Assembly (NCBI GenBank): GCA_027012915.1
Contig: JALUYN010000095.1
Coordinates: 1-20,064, forward strand
Length of the DNA: 20,064 nt
Direction of reading: 5' to 3'
Source of the DNA: Cellvibrionaceae bacterium
GTDB taxonomy: Bacteria; Pseudomonadota; Gammaproteobacteria; Pseudomonadales; Cellvibrionaceae
Part shown: in pieces, positions 12,203 to 19,956 of the stretch
How positions within the stretch are numbered: position 1 is the first letter of the stretch
Layout of the letters: each line of letters starts with the position of its first letter
Translations under genes and position numbers: made by a program
Notes under the pieces: generated by a model
Database searches by the model: none
What the model was told of the DNA's origin: nothing
What the model saw: the letters and a program-made list of their open reading frames with translations, nothing else

Positions 12203-14677
12203 ATGGCGCAAAACGTCGATATCGAGATTCGTGGTATGTCCTGTGCTTCCTGTGTTGGGCGTGTGGAGCGCGCACTCAGCCAGCAGCCAGGCGTGATCAA
12301 CGCTCAAGTGAACCTCGCCGCACAGAAGGCGGCTATCCAGGTCGAAGCAGGTACCGCGACCACTAGCCTACTCAACGCCATTGAAACGGCGGGCTATCAG
12401 CCGGTGGTGGAAAGTCTCGACATTCCCATCACCGGCATGAGTTGCGGATCGTGTGTCTCTCGGATAGAGCGAACGCTAACGAAGCTGCCCGGCATGGTGG
12501 AAGTAAGTGTCAACCTCGCCACCCAAAAAGCCTTCGTTCGTTTCCTGCCGGGAGCCGTTTCGTTACCGCGTATTCAGCATGCCATCCGCGAAGCAGGCTA
12601 TGAACCACAGGATACCGATACGCCGCCATCAACGGACAGCGAGGACCGGGAGAGAGCCGAGCTTCGCCGCCGAGTCGTGCTCGCGGCAATATTTACGATT
12701 CCGGTGGTCATCATCGCCATGGGGAAAATGATTCCCGCCTTTGACACGCTTTTGACGAGTCTAATGCCGCATCGCGGCTGGATGGGCGTTGAGTGGTTAT
12801 TGGCCACACCGGTGCAGTTCTATGCTGGTGCACGCTTCTATCGCGTCGGCTTCGCCGAACTCCGGCATTTTAATCCGGGCATGAACAGCCTCGTTATGAT
12901 CGGATCGAGCGCTGCCTATTTCTATTCGGTCGCCGCCCTGCTGGTGCCCGCGCTCTTCCCCGTCGGAACCGCCGTGAGCTATTTCGAAGCGGCGGCGGTG
13001 ATCGTGACGTTAATTCTGCTCGGTCGCTATTTTGAACACATTGCCAAGGGCCGCACCTCCGAAGCTATCAAGAAGCTTCTGCAATTACAGGCGAAAACTG
13101 CCCGCGTCATCCGTGAGGATGAAACCGTCGAGCTGCCTATCGACGCCGTCGTCACGGGCGATCGTATTTTGGTTCGCCCAGGGGAGCGTGTTCCAGTCGA
13201 TGGCATCGTTGAGGAGGGTCACTCCTACGTTGATGAGTCGATGATCAGCGGTGAGCCAGTGCCGGTCGTCAAACAGAGGGATTCCGAAGTCGTCGGTGGC
13301 ACCATCAACAAGAACGGTGCACTTACCTTCCGGGCCACGCGAGTCGGTGCCGACACCGTGCTGTCGCAGATCGTCAAGATGGTGGAAACGGCCCAGGCGG
13401 AGAAGCCCCCAATTCAGCAATTAGCCGACAAGGTTGCCGGTGTGTTTGTACCCGTGGTCATCGCTATCGCCGCGATTACCTTTGCACTCTGGTTCGCTTT
13501 CGGACCGTCGCCGTCTTTGTCCTTTGCCTTCGTCACTACCGTTAGTGTACTGCTAATTGCCTGCCCCTGTGCGATGGGCCTGGCTACCCCAACGGCCATC
13601 ATGGTCAGTACCGGGAAAGGGGCCGAGATGGGAGTGCTATTTCGCAAAGGGGCGGCGCTTGAGACGCTGGCCAAGATGAATACGGTGGTGCTGGACAAGA
13701 CCGGCACTTTGACCCAGGGGCGCCCCGAACTGACCGACTTCGAAGCAATTAACGGTCATGAAAACGACGTGCTGCGACTGGTCGCGGCAGTGGAAGCTCA
13801 AAGCGAGCACCCCATCGCCGAAGCTATTGTACAGGGCGCCAAGGCCCGTGGGCTGGAATTACCCTCGGTCAGTCGCTTTAGTGCCGAGCCTGGCTACGGC
13901 ATTGAAGCCGAGGTCGACGGCCGCTTGGTACATGTGGGAGCTGATCGTTACATGCATCGGCTGGAAATCGAGCTCGGCCAGGCAGAAACACGCGCCAAGG
14001 TGTTTGCCGAGAACGCCAAGAGCCCGCTCTATGCCGCGGTAGACGGTCAGCTTGCTGCAGTCATCGCGGTGGCGGATCCCCTCAAGGAGGGCTCTGCCGA
14101 CGCTATCACAGCACTCAAAGCGCAAGGGTTGGAGGTGGCCATGCTCACCGGCGATAACCGTGCCACTGCCGATGCTATCGCCCGACAGGTTGGCATCCAG
14201 CAGGTTCTCGCTGAGGTGCTGCCCGACCAGAAAGCGGCAGAGATCCGGCGTCTCCAGGCGGAGGGCAAGCGTGTCGCTTTTGTGGGGGACGGGATCAACG
14301 ATGCACCCGCTTTGGCCCAGGCCGACGTGGGCATTGCGATCGGTACTGGCACCGATATCGCCATCGAGTCCGGCGATGTGGTGCTGATGAGTGGCGATTT
14401 GCGAGGCATCGTCAATGCCACGGCGCTCTCCAAGCGCACCCACCGGACCATTATCAGCAATTTCGTCTGGGCCTATGGCTACAACGTAGCGCTAATCCCC
14501 GTGGCGGCGGGCATGCTCTATCCGTTCATCGGCGTATTGCTCAGCCCCATGCTGGCGGCGGCGGCCATGAGCGTTTCCAGTGTCTTTGTGCTGACTAACT
14601 CGTTGCGGCTACGCCGTTTCACGCCAGATACCGGCAATGCCACACCACGTCCAAACGATGCTGTTCATCGCGCCTAA
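12203..14677 (+). CDS. copA: Cu(I)-exporting P1B-type ATPase
   Basis: This pump drives cytoplasmic Cu(I) into the periplasm using ATP. Two N-terminal HMA domains carry GMSCASC (11-17) and GMSCGSC (79-84). After the first membrane helices come the actuator SGEP (349-352), membrane CPC (454-456), phosphorylated D498 in DKTGT, the SEHPIAEA nucleotide-binding motif (H536-P537), TGDN (649-652) and GDGINDAP (695-702). The last helices have YN (760-761) and MSVSS (789-793), the Cu(I)-specific P1B-1 signature. Length 824 is normal. AGGAG (12189-12193) precedes ATG 12203. It follows its likely MerR regulator by 78 nt. It should feed copper to the periplasmic CopA oxidase and cupredoxin. Confidence 0.96.
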   Translation: MAQNVDIEIRGMSCASCVGRVERALSQQPGVINAQVNLAAQKAAIQVEAGTATTSLLNAIETAGYQPVVESLDIPITGMSCGSCVSRIERTLTKLPGMVEVSVNLATQKAFVRFLPGAVSLPRIQHAIREAGYEPQDTDTPPSTDSEDRERAELRRRVVLAAIFTIPVVIIAMGKMIPAFDTLLTSLMPHRGWMGVEWLLATPVQFYAGARFYRVGFAELRHFNPGMNSLVMIGSSAAYFYSVAALLVPALFPVGTAVSYFEAAAVIVTLILLGRYFEHIAKGRTSEAIKKLLQLQAKTARVIREDETVELPIDAVVTGDRILVRPGERVPVDGIVEEGHSYVDESMISGEPVPVVKQRDSEVVGGTINKNGALTFRATRVGADTVLSQIVKMVETAQAEKPPIQQLADKVAGVFVPVVIAIAAITFALWFAFGPSPSLSFAFVTTVSVLLIACPCAMGLATPTAIMVSTGKGAEMGVLFRKGAALETLAKMNTVVLDKTGTLTQGRPELTDFEAINGHENDVLRLVAAVEAQSEHPIAEAIVQGAKARGLELPSVSRFSAEPGYGIEAEVDGRLVHVGADRYMHRLEIELGQAETRAKVFAENAKSPLYAAVDGQLAAVIAVADPLKEGSADAITALKAQGLEVAMLTGDNRATADAIARQVGIQQVLAEVLPDQKAAEIRRLQAEGKRVAFVGDGINDAPALAQADVGIAIGTGTDIAIESGDVVLMSGDLRGIVNATALSKRTHRTIISNFVWAYGYNVALIPVAAGMLYPFIGVLLSPMLAAAAMSVSSVFVLTNSLRLRRFTPDTGNATPRPNDAVHRA

Positions 14678-14710
14678 ACCAAACACCGTAGTGTTAAAGA
14701 GGAATTCAAA

Positions 14711-14839
14711 ATGATGGGAAGTGATAGTTGCATGTGGGGTATGGCGGGGATGGGCCTAATAGCGATCTTGTTGATTATTGCACTGGGGCTTGGTGTTGCT
14801 GCGCTTATCAAGCACCTGTTTTTTAATAAGAAGCACTAA
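14711..14839 (+). CDS. 42-residue Met-rich membrane peptide
   Basis: I do not recognise a named family. The frame gives MMGSDSCMWGMAGMG at the N-terminus, one hydrophobic helix (about 16-33, LIAILLIIALGLGVAALI), and a basic end KHLFFNKKH. Five methionines and a cysteine precede the helix, a plausible Cu(I) ligand set facing the periplasm with the basic end inside (positive-inside rule). AGAGGA (14697-14702) is 8 nt before ATG 14711, and the gene is 33 nt after the copper ATPase, so co-expression is likely. Its role could be that of a small partner or chaperone of the ATPase; this is inference. Confidence 0.72.
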   Translation: MMGSDSCMWGMAGMGLIAILLIIALGLGVAALIKHLFFNKKH

Positions 14840-14904
14840 AACCAGCCAGTAAATGTGATCGACCTAATCCCTTGGAAAAACAGTAATTGATAAAGAGAGC
14901 ATTC

Positions 14905-15735
14905 ATGAGGCATATCCTACATTCTACTTATTACCTAGCCGCTGCAGGTCTGTTAGGTCTTATTACGTTGCCTGCGTTGGCGCAGGAAGCAGGAACCGAT
15001 GCCAATGAGAGTCATCAGGCCGGCATTGCCGCTAATACTGAGTCTCCCTTGCCCAAGACGATTACCGTGTTGGTGGATCAAGGGTTCACATTCCATGGCA
15101 TCTTCGAAGCGCCTGACGACCTCCAAGGCTATGCCTTGTCTTATGATAATGAGCCTATGGCGGCTTATATTTCTTCCTCTTCCGACTATGCCGTCATTGG
15201 TACGTTAATCGACCCCCAGGGCAATGCCGTCATGGAAAGCCAGCTTCAGGCTCTGGTGCTGGAACCCATGCTGGAAGCTGCCTGGAGTGCGTTTGAAAAC
15301 ACTCGTTTTATCTCGGAGGGGAATGATGATGCATCGCATATTGTTTACACACTAACAGACCCCAACTGCCCCTACTGCAACGCACTCTGGAAGAATTCAC
15401 GCCCGCTAATCGAGCAAGGCGTACTACAGCTTCGTCACGTGCTGGTCGGCGTGCTATCAGAGGACAGTCTTCGCAAAGCTGCCGCAATCCTTGAAGCCGA
15501 CAATCCGGCTAGCGCTCTCGAAACCCATGAATTGGAATTTCGCAATGGCGGCATAAAACCGGTGGAGCCGTCGGAGGAGAGTCAAGCGCTGCTCAGAAAG
15601 CATGCCCAGATCATGCGTGAGGCCGGTGCTACAGGGACGCCGACCAGCTACTACCGTGATGAAGCCGGGAAAGTACAGCGTATCAATGGTGCAGTGTCGA
15701 CCGACCAGCTTCGCGAAATATTGGGTGTTGAATGA
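14905..15735 (+). CDS. dsbG: DsbG/DsbC-like periplasmic disulfide isomerase
   Basis: This exported thioredoxin-fold protein rearranges or reduces disulfides and rescues single oxidised cysteines. The signal peptide is MRHILHSTYYLAAAGLLGL to about ALA|QE. An N-terminal dimerisation region (about 45-120) precedes the catalytic domain with CPYC (155-158, in TDPNCPYCNALW) and the cis-proline loop GTPTS (244-248). CPYC is the DsbG/DsbC-type active site. ATG 14905 has AAGAGAG 5 nt upstream; the longer frame from TTG 14887 has no SD. It needs electrons from a DsbD-like relay, which the ccdA, nDsbD and CcmG-like genes here could provide. Copper oxidises periplasmic thiols, so repair in a copper cluster makes sense. 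Confidence 0.9.
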   Translation: MRHILHSTYYLAAAGLLGLITLPALAQEAGTDANESHQAGIAANTESPLPKTITVLVDQGFTFHGIFEAPDDLQGYALSYDNEPMAAYISSSSDYAVIGTLIDPQGNAVMESQLQALVLEPMLEAAWSAFENTRFISEGNDDASHIVYTLTDPNCPYCNALWKNSRPLIEQGVLQLRHVLVGVLSEDSLRKAAAILEADNPASALETHELEFRNGGIKPVEPSEESQALLRKHAQIMREAGATGTPTSYYRDEAGKVQRINGAVSTDQLREILGVE

Positions 15736-15791
15736 TACTCCATCACGGTACAGGGCTGAGATGACATGTCTCCCTGCTCCCCACAACTGAG

Positions 15792-16475
15792 ATGGACATG
15801 GCAACCAAGCTTAGTGTAAAGCAAAAGCTCTTTTTGGGGCTCTCTCTACTGATGGGCTTGGCGTCCCTCTATTGGATCCTGATGGAGACCGGCGCCTTGT
15901 CGGTCTTGACCGATAAGCAGGCCTTGCGTGAATGGGTTGATGGGTTGGGCGTCTGGGGGCCATTGGCCATCATCTTTATGATGATTACGGCCATTGTCAT
16001 GAGCCCGATCCCCAGTGGTCCGATTGCCATGGTGGCCGGTGCGATCTACGGCCCAGTTTGGGGAACGGCCTATGTCGTTATCGGTGCCGAAGCCGGCGCT
16101 CTGCTCGCTTTCTGCATTGCTCGTTTGCTCGGCTATGAGGTAATGCAACGCTGGTCGCGTACGCGTCCCATCCTTAACTGGCTGGGGAAGGAACGCTCTC
16201 AAACCGGCTTGATGCTCATCGTTTTTGCATCCCGATTGGTGCCCTTCATTTCGTTTGATGCCATCAGCTACGCGGCAGGTATTACACCCCTGTCCTTCTG
16301 GCGCTTTTTGATCGCCACATTGGCCGGCGTAATCCCCACGGCGTATCTGATCGTCAAGTTCGGCGAAGTGCTAATTACCGCCGACTCCCGTGGTCTCACG
16401 ATCGCGCTGGTCCTCATCAGTGGCATCACATTGCTGCCGCTGCTGGCGAAACGCCTATGGGCTCGGAAGCCATGA
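15792..16475 (+). CDS. TVP38/TMEM64-family (VTT domain) membrane protein
   Basis: This is a 227-residue inner-membrane protein of the VTT/SNARE-associated (DedA-related) superfamily. Hydrophobic segments are at about 13-31, 57-72, 76-97, 99-113, 141-152, 168-190 and 202-219. The family motifs are visible: MSPIPSGPIAMVAGAIYGPVWG (core at 70-91), then ASRLVPFISFDAISYAAGITPLSFWRF and GVIPTAYLIVKFGE. DedA-like relatives are linked to lipid handling and membrane homeostasis; this one's substrate is unknown. Members often sit beside mercury or copper genes. ATG 15792 is used, but ATG 15798 fits the weak GAG better. It is 56 nt after dsbG in the same direction. Confidence 0.85.
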   Translation: MDMATKLSVKQKLFLGLSLLMGLASLYWILMETGALSVLTDKQALREWVDGLGVWGPLAIIFMMITAIVMSPIPSGPIAMVAGAIYGPVWGTAYVVIGAEAGALLAFCIARLLGYEVMQRWSRTRPILNWLGKERSQTGLMLIVFASRLVPFISFDAISYAAGITPLSFWRFLIATLAGVIPTAYLIVKFGEVLITADSRGLTIALVLISGITLLPLLAKRLWARKP

Positions 16476-16564
16476 CCGATGCAACCTAGTGCTCCAAATC
16501 AACTTCCGTAAGCACTAACAATGCTCAGCAGGCACTTACCCGCTACTACCTGTGAGACGTATAC

Positions 16565-17092
16565 GTGAAATCTCGGACATTGCTATTTTTACCCCTATTG
16601 GGCTTTTTTGGTTTGAGCTTTTTCTTTTATCAGGGCTTATCAATGGATCCTAGCGCCAGAGATTCCCCCTTGTTAGCTCAGCCGTTTCCGGCCTTCAACC
16701 TGACGACGCTGGAAGACCCCTCAAGGGTCGTTGATGAATCTCTTTTTAAAGATAAGGTGACATTGGTCAATGTTTGGGGAGAGTGGTGCCCCACTTGCAA
16801 GCATGAAATGCCGCAGTTATTGGACTTAGCCGCGCGAGGCGTCCGCTTGGTTGGCATCAACTACAAGGATACCCAGGCAAAGGGGCTCGAGTTTCTTGAC
16901 GAGTTCGGGAACCCTTTTGAAGTCAACATCTTTGATCCAGAGGGTAACCTAGGTTTTGAGCTAGGTGTGTATGGCGCCCCAGAAAGCTATCTGGTCGATA
17001 CCGAAGGCACTATTCGTTACAAACATACAGGTTACATAACGTCTGAAGATGTTGAGCGAGTCATCCAAGAAGTCGAGAAGTGGAAACGATAA
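16565..17092 (+). CDS. CcmG/DsbE-like membrane-anchored thioredoxin
   Basis: This is a periplasmic thiol reductase tethered by one N-terminal helix (about 5-23). The active site is WCPTC (74-78) within VNVWGEWCPTCKHEMP. Further on lies GVYGAPESYLVD (134-145), the characteristic CcmG/DsbE loop with the cis-proline. No other cytochrome c maturation gene is present, so it may have been recruited as the third module of a split DsbD relay together with CcdA and the nDsbD gene. The start is GTG 16565 with a poor SD, 89 nt after the VTT gene. The 175-residue length is normal. A TlpA/ResA name would be equally acceptable. Confidence 0.88.
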   Translation: MKSRTLLFLPLLGFFGLSFFFYQGLSMDPSARDSPLLAQPFPAFNLTTLEDPSRVVDESLFKDKVTLVNVWGEWCPTCKHEMPQLLDLAARGVRLVGINYKDTQAKGLEFLDEFGNPFEVNIFDPEGNLGFELGVYGAPESYLVDTEGTIRYKHTGYITSEDVERVIQEVEKWKR

Positions 17093-17160
17093 AACGGTTA
17101 TGAAAACGCATTATTTTTTTATTAATGACTCCATCTGTAACGCTAAGTTAAGGAATGTAT

Positions 17161-17973
17161 ATGTTGCAATACCCTCAAATTGATCCGATCGCCATCGCCA
17201 TAGGCCCTCTTCAGATCCACTGGTATGGCTTAATGTATGTCATCGGGCTAGTCGCTGCTTGGTGGTTGGGTCGGCATCGAGCCCACCGACTCGGCCTAAG
17301 CCACGATGATATGGGCGACCTGATCTTCTACGGCGCCATCGGCATCATCGTTGGCGGCCGTCTTGGCTATGCGCTGTTTTACGGGCTCGAACAACTGCAA
17401 GCAAACCCCCTTTGGTTATTAAAAATCTGGGAAGGAGGCATGAGCTTTCATGGCGGCCTTGCCGGTGTATTAGTGGCTGCCTGGCTGTTTGCTCGCAAAC
17501 ATCAACTGGCTTTTATTCAACTGACTGACTTCATTGCTCCGTTAGTCCCCATCGGCCTGGGAGCGGGTCGCCTCGGTAACTTCATCAATCACGAGTTACC
17601 GGGAAGAGTTAGTGATGTACCTTGGGCAATGGTGTTTCCATCCATGATGGAGCTGGGCCCAGAGCCACGCCATCCTTCGGCTCTCTACGAGTTTGCCCTT
17701 GAAGGTGTCGTGTTGTTTGCCGTGCTGTGGTGGCTATCGCGCCGACCGCGTCAGCGAGGCCTCATCTCTGGGCTGTTCCTGCTTCTGTATGGAGCCTTCC
17801 GTTTCATCGTAGAGTTCGTGCGCCTCCCCGACCCTCAGTTGGGATTCATCGCTTTTGGCTGGTTAACCATGGGGCAGCTACTGACACTACCAATGATCGT
17901 CGCGGGCTTTGCTCTGGTCGCTTGGTCCAGAGGTCAGCCAATGGATAAGCCAAAGGCGGCGTTAAACTCATGA
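17161..17973 (+). CDS. lgt: Prolipoprotein diacylglyceryl transferase Lgt
   Basis: This inner-membrane enzyme attaches diacylglycerol from phosphatidylglycerol to the lipobox cysteine of prolipoproteins. It is a polytopic protein of 270 residues. The conserved IHWYGLMY start is at 19-26. The catalytic region GGMSFHGG (H97) is present, as is the Lgt signature [14 protein letters not shown] (136-149) with R137, N140, E145 and G148. RFIVEFVR supplies R214 and E218, matching E. coli R239 and E243. ATG 17161 has AGGA 6 nt upstream; ATG 17155 would abut it. An essential housekeeping enzyme inside a copper run is odd and is probably a second copy. Its 3' end overlaps the nDsbD gene by 4 nt (ATGA). 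Confidence 0.95.
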   Translation: MLQYPQIDPIAIAIGPLQIHWYGLMYVIGLVAAWWLGRHRAHRLGLSHDDMGDLIFYGAIGIIVGGRLGYALFYGLEQLQANPLWLLKIWEGGMSFHGGLAGVLVAAWLFARKHQLAFIQLTDFIAPLVPIGLGAGRLGNFINHELPGRVSDVPWAMVFPSMMELGPEPRHPSALYEFALEGVVLFAVLWWLSRRPRQRGLISGLFLLLYGAFRFIVEFVRLPDPQLGFIAFGWLTMGQLLTLPMIVAGFALVAWSRGQPMDKPKAALNS

Positions 17974-18512
17974 AACAAGTCTTCGCTTTTCTAACGGTGG
18001 CACTCTTTATAGTCACCCCGGTAGCGGCACGTGAAGAGATGTTTGAGGTTGGTGACAAAAGTTCCCCCTTTAACCGTTCGCCCCAACGTGACTTTCTACC
18101 GGCTAAAGAAGCCTTCCGAACCACCGCCTGGCGAGACGATGATCGAGTTTATATCGGCTTCACCGCCGCCGAAAATTACTACCTTCACCGGCATCAGTTC
18201 GCGATTGAGAGTCTCTCTCAAGATATCAATTTCGGTGAGTTGGCTTTGCCGCCTGGCGAGCCAATGTCGCACGCGTCTTTAGGGAACATTAACGTTTTCT
18301 ACGATCAGGTGTTGGTGAGTGCGCCCATCGAGGCGAGCGACACCGTTACCGGGCCGCTGGCCATCATGGTGACCTTTCAGGGCTGTTCCGACCAAGGACT
18401 CTGCTATCCACCCGAACAGGTCGAAATCGTATCACCGTACGGTTCGCCTCCGGCGGCCTTCACCATCAGCCCCTCCCGTGATACGGCGGGTAGCTCCAAA
18501 GGTGCCCCTTAA
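17970..18512 (+). CDS. Free-standing DsbD N-terminal domain (nDsbD, periplasmic)
   Basis: The 180-residue product has a signal peptide ([20 protein letters not shown]) and one immunoglobulin-like domain of the DsbD-alpha type. The diagnostic redox motif [13 protein letters not shown] is present with C139 and C145, and YYLHRHQF lies at 70-77. In full-length DsbD this domain passes electrons to DsbC, DsbG and CcmG, and is fused to the membrane and thioredoxin domains. Here the protein ends after it, with no membrane segments. Partners would be CcdA (10040) and the CcmG-like protein (16565), with DsbG as substrate. ATG overlaps the lgt stop, and its TAA abuts the next gene's ATG, so the three genes are tightly coupled. 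Confidence 0.9.
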   Translation: MKQVFAFLTVALFIVTPVAAREEMFEVGDKSSPFNRSPQRDFLPAKEAFRTTAWRDDDRVYIGFTAAENYYLHRHQFAIESLSQDINFGELALPPGEPMSHASLGNINVFYDQVLVSAPIEASDTVTGPLAIMVTFQGCSDQGLCYPPEQVEIVSPYGSPPAAFTISPSRDTAGSSKGAP

Positions 18513-19178
18513 ATGAATCACGCCGACATGAGCCTGCCGCCGCTGGCGGCGGCCTTCGTCTTCGGCTTGCTGGGAGGCGCGCACTGTATCGGCATGTGTG
18601 GCGGCATCATGAGTGCCCTGACCTTTGCTGTGCCCCCCAGCATGCGACAGCCGAGGCGTTTAGCAGGTCTGTTGCTCGGCTATAATTTAGGTCGTATCAG
18701 CAGCTACATGATCGCTGGTGCCTTGGTGGCCCTGCTCGGTTCCGTGCTCAACCATGCACTGGACAGCTTCGCCCTGGTGTTGCGTATCCTGGCGGCGGTC
18801 ATGTTGATACTAATGGCACTGTATATCGCCAACTGGTGGAAGGGCTTGCTACGTATCGAGGCACTGGGGCGCGTCCTGTGGCGCCGCATCGAACCAATAG
18901 GCCGTCGCTTGATGCCTGTTGTAAAAGTACCCCAAGCATTCGCACTTGGCTCGCTATGGGGCTGGATGCCCTGTGGGCTAATCTATTCGATGCTGGCCTG
19001 GAGTCTTGCTGTAGCCGAGCCATTGCGTGCCGCCGCGATGATGGGGGCCTTTGGGCTCGGCACCTTGCCTGCCATCCTAGCGACCGGAGTGGCAGCGCGC
19101 CGTGTCTCAATATGGATACGTAGCCCCGCGACTCGTACGCTAGCAGCGCTGCTGATTATTACGTTTGCCGTCTGGTAA
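18513..19178 (+). CDS. TauE/SafE-like (UreH-type) membrane protein, probably C-terminally shortened
   Basis: This is an inner-membrane protein of the sulfite-exporter/cytochrome-biogenesis TM family, distantly like CcdA/DsbD. GGAHCIGMCGG (21-31, C25 and C29) opens the first repeat and GSLWGWMPCGLIYS (146-159, C154) the second, with six or so helices. Relatives beside ccoI/ccoS are linked to copper delivery to oxidases. The frame stops at TAA 19176-19178 right after ITFAVW. Yet it stays open for 22 more codons to TAA 19245-19247, ending MVDTHSAMTSPHH, which resembles a normal family tail. I therefore suspect a nonsense change, although the core is complete and may work. The ATG directly follows the nDsbD stop. 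Confidence 0.85.
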   Translation: MNHADMSLPPLAAAFVFGLLGGAHCIGMCGGIMSALTFAVPPSMRQPRRLAGLLLGYNLGRISSYMIAGALVALLGSVLNHALDSFALVLRILAAVMLILMALYIANWWKGLLRIEALGRVLWRRIEPIGRRLMPVVKVPQAFALGSLWGWMPCGLIYSMLAWSLAVAEPLRAAAMMGAFGLGTLPAILATGVAARRVSIWIRSPATRTLAALLIITFAVW

Positions 19179-19243
19179 CTCTGGCATCTGCAATCCATGA
19201 TAGGGATGGTGGATACGCACAGTGCCATGACTTCGCCGCATCA

Positions 19244-19669
19244 CTAATGATTACTTCGCGAATCATTAGCCTCGAAAACTAATTTACCTGTCCCAAGCGA
19301 TTCGATTAGTTCCTTCAGCCTGAAGCTTTCAGTCATCTTGTCTTGGTTCATGTTATCTAACCATCGCGCTATCACCTGAAGTTCTTGGGTCCGCAAGTGA
19401 AGACGTCGCCTTTGAGTGGCGAGTGGTACTGGTTCATTAAACTCTACGGTGCCTTGATCCGCCCAAGATAATATTTGTTTGATCTCTGGAAGACTAACAC
19501 CCAGCGAACGCAGGCAGTCGATAAAACGTAGGCGCCCCAAGGACTCTATATCGTAGAGTTGATAACCGTTGCGCGGGTCGCGGTGCGGTTGCAACAACCC
19601 TTCCCTTGTATAGTGACGTACCGTTTCTGCCGTTACCCCTCCCGTCTGAGCCAGCTCGGAGACTCGCAT
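19244..19669 (-). CDS. Second MerR-family regulator, no obvious metal site
   Basis: This is a 141-residue DNA-binding protein with an N-terminal MerR helix-turn-helix (MRVSELAQTGGVTAETVRHYTREGLLQP, then NGYQLYD) and a long dimerisation helix around 80-115. The C-terminal part (KMTESFRLKELIESLGTGKLVF) has none of the cysteines that CueR, ZntR or PbrR use; the only cysteine is in FIDCLRSLG near residue 52. GAGGG lies 7 nt before ATG. It diverges from operator C at 19792, the classical merR arrangement, so that site is its likely target. The ligand may be organic or redox rather than metal. Its 3' end overlaps the possible extended end of the TauE-like gene. Confidence 0.88.
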   Translation of the reverse strand: MRVSELAQTGGVTAETVRHYTREGLLQPHRDPRNGYQLYDIESLGRLRFIDCLRSLGVSLPEIKQILSWADQGTVEFNEPVPLATQRRRLHLRTQELQVIARWLDNMNQDKMTESFRLKELIESLGTGKLVFEANDSRSNH

Positions 19670-19791
19670 TGGCTTACCCTCATTTGTTTACTCGTAGCCA
19701 GCTTACAACCGCCAGGCTGCCCAAAGGTCAAGTCTTCAGCTGAGCGCTCATGACAAACATTTAGGTTGTATAACGAATTTAAAATGAGGCC

Positions 19792-19822
19792 TTGACCTTA
19801 AAGTCTGCTTTAAGGATATCTT
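19792..19822 (+). promoter_or_regulatory. MerR-type promoter with a perfect dyad (operator C)
   Basis: TTGACC (19792-19797) and TATCTT (19817-19822) have a 19-bp spacer. Inside lies a perfect 8-bp inverted repeat CCTTAAAG-TCTG-CTTTAAGG (19796-19815). The first 12 bases, TTGACCTTAAAG, are identical to operators A and B. It faces right, divergent from the second MerR gene. Confidence 0.75.
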
Positions 19823-19914
19823 AAAAAAGCACTCCTGCCACAGGATAAAAAACCGTAATCAAGTCCTACTACCAGCGCGTTTGGCAGAGTGACTCACATA
19901 CAGAGGAGAGTGTC

Positions 19915-19929
19915 ATGCGTAAACCCTGA
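19915..19929 (+). pseudogene. Four-codon stub behind operator C
   Basis: GAGGAG (19903-19908) lies 6 nt before ATG 19915, about 85 nt after the operator C promoter, as for a real first gene. The frame ends after MRKP. The following DNA belongs to a minus-strand gene end. I infer that the regulated gene was lost at a recombination junction near 19920-19955. Confidence 0.4.
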
Positions 19930-19956
19930 ATCCGTGAGACCGGCCCCCGGAAGCAC

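Noticed and set aside
13859..14460. Long minus-strand frames over the copper ATPase
   Set aside because: They are shadows of the ATPase gene, which has every P-type motif on the plus strand.
14887..14904. TTG start for the DsbG-like protein
   Set aside because: No SD precedes it, while ATG 14905 has AAGAGAG at 5 nt and begins a normal signal peptide.
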